A stretch of 29,261 nt of DNA from assembly GCA_035296965.1 (NCBI GenBank), contig DATGZX010000230.1, positions 1 through 29,261 on the forward strand. Reading direction: 5' to 3'. Position 1 is the stretch's first letter. Each line of letters begins with the position of its first letter. The notes beneath the pieces are model-generated. The model was not told the origin of the DNA, did not search any database, and was given only the letters and a program-made list of their open reading frames with translations. Below, piece by piece: positions 23,696 to 29,261 of the stretch. Origin of the DNA: DATGZX01 sp035296965. Lineage in GTDB: Bacteria > Planctomycetota > Planctomycetia > Gemmatales > Gemmataceae. The position numbers and the translations under genes were made by a program.

Positions 23696-24721
23696 TCATG
23701 GAGCCTGCGGCTGGTAGATGCTGTCGAACACGGCTCCGTCGGCGAAGAATTTCTGTTGTGCTTCGTTCCAGCCTTTGGCGATTGTCGTGATCGGGAACAG
23801 CTCGATGTCCGTCAAATCAGCCGCGTAGCGTTTGCGAAGCTCGTCGCTGATTGGCCGATAATGATGCTCGGCGATGATCTGCTGCGCGTCGTCCGTGTAA
23901 AGAAACTGCAAATAGGCCTCGGCGGCGCTGCGCGTGCCCTTGCGGTCCACGTTGGCATCAACCACGGCAACATACGGTTCGGCCTTGATGCTGAGCGGCG
24001 GGTAGACGATTTCCAGCGCGCCGGCCGCTTCGGCCACTTCCAGATGGGCCTCATTCTCCCACGCCAGGTGAACATCCCCGATCTTTTTCTGGGCAAATGT
24101 CGTGGTCGAACCGCGGGCTCCTGAATCCAGAACGGGCGCATGCCGGTAAAGTTTCGTAACGTAGTCCCGAGCTTCGGCCTCCGACCCTCCGCGCCAAATG
24201 ACCGACCCCCAGGCCGCCAGAAAGCTGAGTTTGCCGTTGCCTGAAGTCTTCGGGTTGGGCGTCACGAGTTCAATGCCAGGCTTCACGAGGTCCGGCCAGT
24301 CCTTGATGCCCTTGGGGTTCCCCTTGCGCACGACAAAAACAAGCGTGGAATAGTAAGGCAAGGAACGATTCGGCAAATGATCTACCCAGCCGTCCTTGAG
24401 AAGACCTTTCTGCCGGATGGCGTCGGTGTCGGAAAACAGAGCCAGGGTCACGACGTCGGCTTCCAGGCCGTCGATGACCGCTCGCGCCTGTGTGGCGGAT
24501 CCCCCGTGCGATTGCTTGATGCTTAGCCGCGTACCGGTTTGCTGTTGATAGACCTCGACAAATCGGCTATTGAGCGCCCGCCACAATTCTCGAGTCGGGT
24601 CGTAGGACACATTGAGCAATTCCACGGAATTCTCGGCGGGGCCGCCGCAGCCGGAACTGAAAAGAGTCAAGAAAGCCAGGGCGCTCACCAGACTAAGTTG
24701 CTTGACCGAGGTACTCAACAT
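23696..24721 (-). CDS. sbp: sulfate-binding lipoprotein
   Basis: A 341-residue periplasmic-side solute-binding protein for sulfate or thiosulfate. It has a lipoprotein signal: LVSALAFLTLFSSGC with the lipid-modified Cys at residue 25. The Sbp/CysP hallmarks follow: LLNVSYDPTRELW, SIKQSHGGSATQARAVIDGLEADVVTLAL, VTPNPKTSGNGKLSFLAAWG and VHLAWENEAHLEV. Sbp and CysP cannot be separated with certainty. The ATG at 24721 has a GGGGA-like site. It is the first gene of the operon with cysT, cysW and cysA. No regulator-binding site was recognised upstream. Confidence 0.95.
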   Translation of the reverse strand: MLSTSVKQLSLVSALAFLTLFSSGCGGPAENSVELLNVSYDPTRELWRALNSRFVEVYQQQTGTRLSIKQSHGGSATQARAVIDGLEADVVTLALFSDTDAIRQKGLLKDGWVDHLPNRSLPYYSTLVFVVRKGNPKGIKDWPDLVKPGIELVTPNPKTSGNGKLSFLAAWGSVIWRGGSEAEARDYVTKLYRHAPVLDSGARGSTTTFAQKKIGDVHLAWENEAHLEVAEAAGALEIVYPPLSIKAEPYVAVVDANVDRKGTRSAAEAYLQFLYTDDAQQIIAEHHYRPISDELRKRYAADLTDIELFPITTIAKGWNEAQQKFFADGAVFDSIYQPQAP

Positions 24722-24829
24722 GCGTCATCCCCGGGACAGAGTTTTCGTTCGTGTTCCGACAAATCGACGCACTCCGTTGCCCGCGGCACAGCCAACGTCG
24801 CGTACTTTCACCCCTTGGGAGTGGTGACC

Positions 24830-25801
24830 TTAGAACGCGGTCTCGTCAACCACTTCGCCCTCGGCCCGCGTTACCAGCCGAGCCAGAATACGAATGTCGA
24901 TGTTCTGGGCAATGAAGTGAACTGAGCCATCTGCAAACAGGAAGTTGGCGCCGCCTGCGTGAAAAGCGTAAATAGCGCCATTGCCATTCGTGCCAAAGTA
25001 GGGATCCGGATAAGTCGTAAGTACTTCGCCGTTGGCGCAGTTCAATGGGCACGGTCCCGGCGAGCTAACGCCGTCCGTGGTCAGGCCGTTCAGGGTGATG
25101 TCCGATGCCGGGCGCGACCAACCGCCGCCGTTGGTATAGGTGGTGGGCGGCGTGCTGATGGCTTGCCCGAGCCGGTAGACATTCGGCCGGCCGGCGGATT
25201 CCGTCACGGCGATGGTGTTGGACAGCCCGTCGAGGCAATCCGCGAACCTGGACGGCGTGTTTTTGGGCAAAAAGCCCTGCCCGGCCACATCGACCAACCC
25301 GATCGTAACGAGCCGCGGATCGACGCCGTTCAGTGCCGCGTAATCTCCGTCGGCCACGATCGGCGTCCAGGGACTCACGGACGGATCCGCGTCCAGGCTG
25401 CGCCCCGTGGGACTGGAGGGGCATTGCACTACCTTCAGCGGCACACTGGTCACCGGCCGATTCACCGGGGTTTGCCAGCCGAACTGGAAGTTGTACCCGG
25501 CGTAAAGATTGTCCTGTTCGATGTAGGGCAAGGCAAAGATCAACCAGCCCTGACGCGGCGAAGTTGTACTATTGGATGCCGGTCGATTGGAAACCGGTAG
25601 ATAGCCGTAGGTGCCATGATAGTTATGGATGGCGAGACCGAGTTGCTTCAGATTGTTCGCGCAGGATATCCGGCTGGCAGCTTCACGCGCCTTTTGCACG
25701 GCCGGCAACAACAGGCCAACCAGGATGGCGATGATCGCAATCACCACCAGGAGCTCGATGAGTGTGAAAGCATGGCGAGGTTTCTTGGCGAACTCTTTCA
25801 T
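24830..25801 (-). CDS. DUF1559 domain protein with prepilin-type N-terminus
   Basis: A 323-residue protein of the DUF1559 family, which is greatly expanded in planctomycetes. The prepilin signal is AFTLIELLVVIAIIAILVGLLLPAVQ. Leader cleavage would fall before Phe12 and Glu16 is the conserved fifth residue; Ala replaces the usual Gly at -1. The helix is followed by the family block AREAASRISCANNLKQLGLAIHNYH. A globular beta-rich domain with paired cysteines follows, then the C-terminal HAGGANFLFADGSVHFIAQ signature. It is probably assembled or anchored through a type II secretion/type IV pilus-like system. It lies 51 bases after the lipoprotein gene and should be driven by the sigma-54 promoter at 26537-26552. 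Confidence 0.93.
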   Translation of the reverse strand: MKEFAKKPRHAFTLIELLVVIAIIAILVGLLLPAVQKAREAASRISCANNLKQLGLAIHNYHGTYGYLPVSNRPASNSTTSPRQGWLIFALPYIEQDNLYAGYNFQFGWQTPVNRPVTSVPLKVVQCPSSPTGRSLDADPSVSPWTPIVADGDYAALNGVDPRLVTIGLVDVAGQGFLPKNTPSRFADCLDGLSNTIAVTESAGRPNVYRLGQAISTPPTTYTNGGGWSRPASDITLNGLTTDGVSSPGPCPLNCANGEVLTTYPDPYFGTNGNGAIYAFHAGGANFLFADGSVHFIAQNIDIRILARLVTRAEGEVVDETAF

Positions 25802-25852
25802 GGGTAATCTTTGCCTTTCAAATAAAGATAGAGTAACAAAACCAATCTCTAT

Positions 25853-26314
25853 TCATGGATTGAGTTTCAACGCGGGCAGTTCGTTCGTGGTCGGTTCGAC
25901 GCGAACGCGAAGATTCGACGTGGTCGGGTTGGCATAGCGGCCGGACACGAGATTGACCGGCGGCCCCGTGTCGGAATCCTTCGGCGGTTTGAATTTTTGT
26001 ACGGTCACGAAGTACTCCCCCACCGGAGCACCGTCCTCGCTGTCGTAGGTTGATAGCCAGAACGTACCATCTGGCTCGGCCTGGGCGTGCGGATGAAGTT
26101 TACCCTGTTCGGCTTTATTCACAGGATGAAGGGTCACGAAAGCATGCGGCAACGGCTCGCCGTTCAGGAGCACGCGACCGTGAACGGGAAACACGGGCGT
26201 GCGCGGGTCGGTTTTCGAGCAGCCAACAGCCGGCATACACAGGACCAGGACGAGCAAGGCCAGAACTCGGCAAGAATTTCCCGAGCTCCATTCCCGGGAA
26301 GAACATTTATGCAT
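25853..26314 (-). CDS. small lipoprotein, carboxypeptidase-regulatory-like fold
   Basis: A 153-residue lipoprotein. The ATG at 26314 follows GAGGAG by nine bases; the frame is open upstream but lacks such a site. The signal sequence ends at Cys32 in PAVGC after a hydrophobic core (VLALLVLVLCM). The mature domain resembles planctomycete transthyretin/carboxypeptidase-regulatory-like small proteins: FPVHGRVLLNGEPLPHAFVTLHPV, then DGTFWLSTYDSEDGAPVGEYFVTVQ and VSGRYANPTTSNLRVRVEP. These are commonly paired with DUF1559 genes. It is the first gene behind the sigma-54 promoter, with a leader of about 212 bases. The pair's function is unknown. Confidence 0.88.
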   Translation of the reverse strand: MHKCSSREWSSGNSCRVLALLVLVLCMPAVGCSKTDPRTPVFPVHGRVLLNGEPLPHAFVTLHPVNKAEQGKLHPHAQAEPDGTFWLSTYDSEDGAPVGEYFVTVQKFKPPKDSDTGPPVNLVSGRYANPTTSNLRVRVEPTTNELPALKLNP

Positions 26315-26536
26315 ATAAATACTCTCCTCAAAATAGCCTATCATTCGTGAGCAGGCTCGTCTTGGCGGGGCGCGCAGGCTCTCAGATAGCAAAACGGGTC
26401 AAGGTGATTGGCGTTTTGTCGGGTCGCCTTCCTCCAGCCGAGACAGCTCGGCAGGACGACCAATGAGAGTGCATGCCGACTTCGTAGGGGCAGCGGTTAT
26501 CTCGCAGCCACCGACGAGATCTGGTGGGCGTGGAAA

Positions 26537-26552
26537 AGCAAACGCCGTGCCA
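26537..26552 (-). promoter_or_regulatory. sigma-54 promoter for the lipoprotein/DUF1559 pair
   Basis: On the minus strand the sequence is TGGCACGGCGTTTGCT, an exact fit to TGGCACG-N4-TTGC(A/T), with GG and GC separated by the required ten bases. Transcription would start near 26526 and run toward the lipoprotein ATG at 26314. Chance full matches to this pattern are rare, and the divergent gene is a sigma-54 activator. Confidence 0.85.
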
Positions 26553-26603
26553 CGGATGGAAAGGGCCCGATTCGGCGGAATTGCCACAATTTTCGCCCGC
26601 CAA

Positions 26604-26675
26604 CCATCAGCACGCTTGCACGTGCCATCATATATGCTAAATTATCCGTTATTGATACTGGATATGCCATCATAT
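26604..26675. promoter_or_regulatory. probable enhancer sites for the sigma-54 activator
   Basis: CCATCA occurs at 26604-26609, 26625-26630 and 26667-26672, spaced 21 and 42 bases, i.e. whole multiples of two helical turns. The last two sit in the 11-base direct repeat TGCCATCATAT (26623-26633, 26665-26675), and the third site has dyad symmetry (ATATG-CCAT-CATAT). They lie about 80-145 bases upstream of the predicted sigma-54 start, the usual range for enhancers, and the nearest ends 16 bases before the activator ATG, which would allow autoregulation. Confidence 0.6.
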
Positions 26676-26691
26676 GTAACGGCAGGTCCCT

Positions 26692-27915
26692 ATGAAGCGC
26701 TTCAGCCCCCTGCTCCTGGACATCTGGCGTGAAGTTTGTCGCCATATCGAGATCGGCGAATCGGTTGAGCGCCTTGCGCCGATCCTGGCCCGCCACTTGC
26801 CGGTCGATCTGATTCTGGTACGCCGGCTCGATACGCCACGTGCGTCCCTGGAGACCGTGGCCACCGGGCTGTGTCACAGCGAACCGCCGGCCCTGCGTTC
26901 CCGCACTGAATGCAACGCAGATGCCCTTGAGCGAATTCTCGGCTGGGTCGAGAAGAAAGACGTGGTGCGCGGGTCGGCTCGAAGAATCAATCATGAGCTT
27001 CCGGGGCTTTTGCCTGATGGCGTGGAGGGCGATGTGCTCGCGGGTCCGTTGACGAGCGAGGAGGGCTCCACCGGCGTCCTGATTCTCCTGACGCGTCCGC
27101 CAAGGCAATTCCGTGCCGAGCACGAAGACCTGCCGCGCGCTCTGCTGGAGCCGTTCGCAGTAGCTCTGGAAAATGACCGCCGCGTGCGCGAGTTAACTTC
27201 TTTGCGCGAGGCGCTCGAAGCCGACAAACAAACGCTGCTGTCGCGCTTGGGCCGCAATGACATCAGCGACTCGATCATCGGCGCCGAGACAGGCCTGCGC
27301 CCCGTGATGGAGCACATCGATTTGGTCGCGCGCTCGGACGCTCCGGTCCTGGTGTTAGGTGAAACAGGATCTGGAAAAGAGGTTGTGGCCCGCGCCATCC
27401 ACTCGCGCTCGCGCCGTGCCGCCGGGCCCTTCTTGCGGGTCAACTGCGGCGCCATTCCGCCCGAGCTGGTCGATTCAGAACTATTCGGCCACGAAAAGGG
27501 CAGTTTTACCGGAGCCGTCGGCATCCGCAAGGGTTGGTTCGAGCGCGCCGACGGCGGCACGCTTTTCCTGGACGAATGCGGCGAATTGCCCCTGGCAGCC
27601 CAGGTCCGGCTGCTGCGGATTTTGCAAGACGGCACCTTCGAGCGCGTGGGCGGCGAAAAACAATTGAGCGTCGACGTTCGGATTGTGGCGGCTACTCATC
27701 GCGACCTGCACGCGCTGGTGGCGTCCGGCCGTTTTCGCGAAGATTTGTGGTACCGGATCGCCGTCTTCCCCATTCGCCTGCCGCCGCTGCGCGATCGCAA
27801 GGACGACATTCCCTCGCTCGCCGCGCACCTCTCGCTGCGCGCCGCCAAGAGACTGGGAACACTTCCCCTTGTCCCTTCGCCCGAGGATATCAATCTCCTG
27901 ATCGCTTATCCCTAG
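26692..27915 (+). CDS. sigma-54 enhancer-binding activator, N-terminal part ending at an in-frame TAG
   Basis: 407 residues from the ATG at 26692 (CAGG five to six bases upstream) to TAG at 27913-27915. Residues about 20-165 look like a GAF sensor domain. The AAA+ domain follows: Walker A GETGSGKE (223-230), the sigma-54-contact loop GSFTGA (270-275, normally GAFTGA), Walker B GGTLFLDE (288-295) and the Arg-finger region FREDLWYR. The frame then reads LLIAYP followed by TAG where the family has WPGNVREL. The product as encoded lacks sensor II and the DNA-binding domain, so alone it should not bind enhancers. The remainder of the gene continues in the same frame. It may be a recent nonsense mutation, a readthrough case or a sequencing error. 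Confidence 0.9.
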   Translation: MKRFSPLLLDIWREVCRHIEIGESVERLAPILARHLPVDLILVRRLDTPRASLETVATGLCHSEPPALRSRTECNADALERILGWVEKKDVVRGSARRINHELPGLLPDGVEGDVLAGPLTSEEGSTGVLILLTRPPRQFRAEHEDLPRALLEPFAVALENDRRVRELTSLREALEADKQTLLSRLGRNDISDSIIGAETGLRPVMEHIDLVARSDAPVLVLGETGSGKEVVARAIHSRSRRAAGPFLRVNCGAIPPELVDSELFGHEKGSFTGAVGIRKGWFERADGGTLFLDECGELPLAAQVRLLRILQDGTFERVGGEKQLSVDVRIVAATHRDLHALVASGRFREDLWYRIAVFPIRLPPLRDRKDDIPSLAAHLSLRAAKRLGTLPLVPSPEDINLLIAYP

Positions 27916-28269
27916 CCGGGCAACGTCCGCGAGTTGGCAGCCGTCATTGAACGTGCGGCCATTCTGGGAGAGGGGAAGCGCCTGGAGGTAGCGCAAGCAT
28001 TGGGCGGAGCCACGCCGCCTCTGATGAAAGCAGTGATCAGCCCATCGGCCAAGCCGGCGCGTTCCGAAGAACCGGCGGAGTTTCTCACACTGGACGCCGC
28101 CATGTCCCGGCACATCGCAGCCGCTCTGGAGCGGACGCGTGGCCGAATCGAGGGCCCTTACGGCGCAGCAGCGATCTTGGACATCAATCCGCACACGCTC
28201 CGCGCGCGCATGCGCAAACTACAACTCGACTGGCAGCGCTTTCGTACCCAGGCCAGGCTACGGATGTGA
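27916..28269 (+). pseudogene. C-terminal part of the sigma-54 activator, beyond the TAG
   Basis: The frame of the upstream gene continues without a shift for 117 codons to TGA at 28267-28269. It begins PGNVRELAAVIERAAILGEG, the sensor II block, and ends with a Fis-type helix-turn-helix: SRHIAAALERTRGRIEGPYG, then AAAILDINPHTLRARMRKL. The reading frame and family sequence are intact over this whole stretch, which points to a single, recent change (TGG to TAG) rather than long decay. Re-initiation at the TTG at 27934 is possible but has no strong ribosome binding site and would yield a protein without ATPase. A strong hairpin (28285-28313) follows and could terminate the transcript. Confidence 0.85.
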
Positions 28270-28284
28270 ATGCCAGCTCAGGCA

Positions 28285-28313
28285 TGTAGGACAAGCTGTC
28301 AGCTTGTCCTACA
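28285..28313. repeat. 13-bp perfect hairpin, relative of the branched repeat
   Basis: TGTAGGACAAGCT (28285-28297), a three-base loop, then AGCTTGTCCTACA (28301-28313). It shares the GTAGGACA start with hairpin 1 of the 88-bp element. It lies 16 bases after the stop of the sigma-54 activator. There is no T-tract. Confidence 0.75.
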
Positions 28314-28415
28314 GTTGTCGGCATGCGCAAAGTACAATTCGGGCGACGCTGGCGAATTCATACGCTCTTCACCCCGGCCCGACAGTATGATTAGGGAGAC
28401 GCCTAGCCAAGATCA

Positions 28416-28503
28416 CCGTGCTTGATTCAGCAGCGGTGTAGGACAGATTTCCTAATCTGTCCGGTCAGGTTGGAAACCTGACCCACTGCCGAATCCCGCA
28501 CCG
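28416..28503. repeat. 88-bp branched-hairpin repeat, copy 2 (intergenic)
   Basis: This is the same element as at 21826-21913, in the same orientation. Two perfect internal hairpins (28441-28462 and 28463-28483) are enclosed by GATTCAGCAG...CTGCCGAATC and CCGTGC...GCACCG arms, which carry one mismatch each. It lies 28 bases upstream of the cupin start codon. The preceding bases ATCA are also shared with copy 1. Confidence 0.9.
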
Positions 28504-28531
28504 TCTTTAGTGCCAAGAGCAAGGAGAACCC

Positions 28532-28882
28532 GTGATCGCAGCAACCAGATACCTACGTCGCGACCCCGCGGAGATCGAGCCCTGGAAAGAGACGTGCGGA
28601 CAGATCCGCTGCTTGATCGAAGAGAAGGACGGTGCCGCCGGCGAGGTACACCGCGTCGAGATCCAGGATGCCAAGTTACACTACCACGAACGAACCGACG
28701 AGTTTTATTACGTAATCGCCGGCCAGGGCACAATGCTGCTCGACGACGAGGAGATCGAGTTGCATCAGGGCGTGGTCGTCTACATCCCGCGCGGGGTGAA
28801 GCACAAGGCCCGAGGGAACCTGACCGTTCTGACTATTTGCATTCCGCGCGGAGTCTTGGGCGACGTGCACGAACTGGAATAG
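28532..28882 (+). CDS. cupin domain protein
   Basis: A 116-residue single-domain cupin. It begins with GTG at 28532, five bases after AAGGAG (28521-28526). The first cupin motif is AKLHYHERTDEFYYVIAGQGTMLLDD, with two His and a Glu as likely metal ligands. The second, VVYIPRGVKHKARG, supplies the last His. The remaining beta strands (NLTVLTICIPRGV) complete the barrel. Small cupins of this type include isomerases, epimerases and dioxygenases as well as sensors, so the activity is not assigned. It has no partner on the same strand; the neighbouring kinase gene is convergent. Confidence 0.9.
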   Translation: MIAATRYLRRDPAEIEPWKETCGQIRCLIEEKDGAAGEVHRVEIQDAKLHYHERTDEFYYVIAGQGTMLLDDEEIELHQGVVVYIPRGVKHKARGNLTVLTICIPRGVLGDVHELE

Positions 28883-28934
28883 CGGGGGTTTCGACGCCAG
28901 AAGCAATTAGCGCGTCGCATTTGAGGTCGCGAGC

Positions 28935-29261
28935 TTACTGGCTCAGGTTTTCGAGGTGGTGGTGAAGCAATCCGGCCACGTCGGCTGCCGTCTGGAAGCG
29001 GTCGGCTGGGTTCTTGGCGTGCAGGACTTCCACGATCTCGACCAGCTCGTTGGGGATGGCGGCGTCGATTTCCTTGAGGGGGCGGGCCTTGCCGTCGCAG
29101 ATGCAACGCAGGATGGCCATGGTGTTTTCGCCCTCGAATGGCGGCCTGCCGGCGCACATGGCGTACAGCACGCTGCCCAGGCTGAACAGGTCCGCACGAT
29201 GGTCCGCCGGCTCGCCGTTGATTTGTTCCGGCGCCATGTATTGCGGCGTACCGGCCATGGC
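28935..29261 (-). CDS. serine/threonine protein kinase, C-terminal end
   Basis: 108 codons are visible; the N-terminal part lies beyond the right edge. The sequence covers the kinase P+1 loop and C-lobe: AGTPQYMAPEQ, then ADLFSLGSVLYAMCAGRPPFEG (with the conserved Asp of subdomain IX) and NPADRFQTAADVAGLLHHHL, the end of a Hanks-type kinase domain. The frame stops (TAA at 28935-28937) only a few residues after the catalytic domain. Many planctomycete kinases continue with a membrane helix or WD40-like repeats here, so this one is short at its C-terminus. The catalytic and ATP-binding motifs cannot be checked. Confidence 0.93.
   Translation of the reverse strand, partial: AMAGTPQYMAPEQINGEPADHRADLFSLGSVLYAMCAGRPPFEGENTMAILRCICDGKARPLKEIDAAIPNELVEIVEVLHAKNPADRFQTAADVAGLLHHHLENLSQ

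Noticed and set aside
24959..25600. 213-codon plus-strand frame opposite the DUF1559 gene
   Set aside because: It is an antisense shadow of a confidently identified family.
26611..26630. Second sigma-54 promoter-like sequence (minus strand TGGCACGTGCAAGC)
   Set aside because: GG and GC are separated by nine rather than ten bases and the -12 block is wrong; it overlaps the proposed enhancer sites instead.
27913..27915. Genome-wide reading of TAG as an amino acid
   Set aside because: TAG serves as the normal stop of several intact genes in the window, so only local readthrough or mutation remains plausible.

Overview
The window looks like chromosomal DNA of a GC-rich planctomycete, most likely a Gemmata/Pirellula-type relative. 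The evidence is a DUF1559 protein with a prepilin-type N-terminus next to a small lipoprotein, a BBP7-type outer-membrane barrel, an HTTM protein with a membrane partner, a Ser/Thr kinase with the GTP-x-YMAPEQ motif, and dispersed hairpin repeats built on GTAGGACA / GGTCAGGTT motifs. Lineage is inferred from these families only; there is no rRNA or other marker in the window.

Layout. 1-2365: a Gly-rich secreted protein (minus, running off the left edge) is divergent from a BBP7 porin-like gene (plus), each with its own predicted promoter, and the porin ends in a clear terminator. 2486-6544 (plus): a polytopic membrane protein, a sugar-phosphate isomerase/epimerase, a small SH3-like protein and a stand-alone PabA/TrpG amidotransferase. 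6839-8128: two genes of lower GC, an unknown 118-residue protein and a HEPN-like protein, which look like an accessory insertion. 8222-9487 (minus): an Arg/Gly-rich disordered protein and a GNAT acetyltransferase. 9753-12581 (plus): a large secreted fusion with a C45-type acyltransferase domain and an M1-peptidase-like C-terminal part. 12705-13694 (minus): a MoxR ATPase. 14017-15147 (plus): a small charged protein and an HpcH/HpaI aldolase. 15161-16955 (minus): an HTTM protein and its membrane-anchored partner. 17217-18704 (plus): an aldehyde dehydrogenase. 18760-19815 (minus): a lipid flippase-like protein. 20009-20081: tRNA-Ala(GGC). 20338-20694: a VOC protein. 20719-24721 (minus): a complete sulfate ABC importer in the order sbp-cysT-cysW-cysA. 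24830-26314 (minus): DUF1559 protein and lipoprotein. 26692-28269 (plus): a sigma-54 enhancer-binding activator split by an in-frame TAG. 28532-28882: a cupin. 28935-29261 (minus): the C-terminal end of a Ser/Thr kinase.

The most striking part is 25853-28269. A consensus sigma-54 promoter (TGGCACG-N4-TTGCT, minus strand, 26537-26552) points at the lipoprotein/DUF1559 pair. About 80-145 bp upstream of its predicted start lie three CCATCA elements spaced 21 and 42 bp apart, two of them within an 11-bp direct repeat. Immediately beyond is a divergent gene for a GAF-AAA+-HTH sigma-54 activator. Promoter, enhancer sites and activator form a complete local circuit for a secreted, pilin-like protein pair, but the activator carries TAG exactly where the conserved Trp of WPGNVREL should be. 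Other genes here end in TAG, so general recoding is unlikely.

The second notable item is an 88-bp element present twice (21826-21913 and 28416-28503). It folds into an outer stem enclosing two perfect hairpins. One copy lies inside cysW and encodes its last 29 residues.
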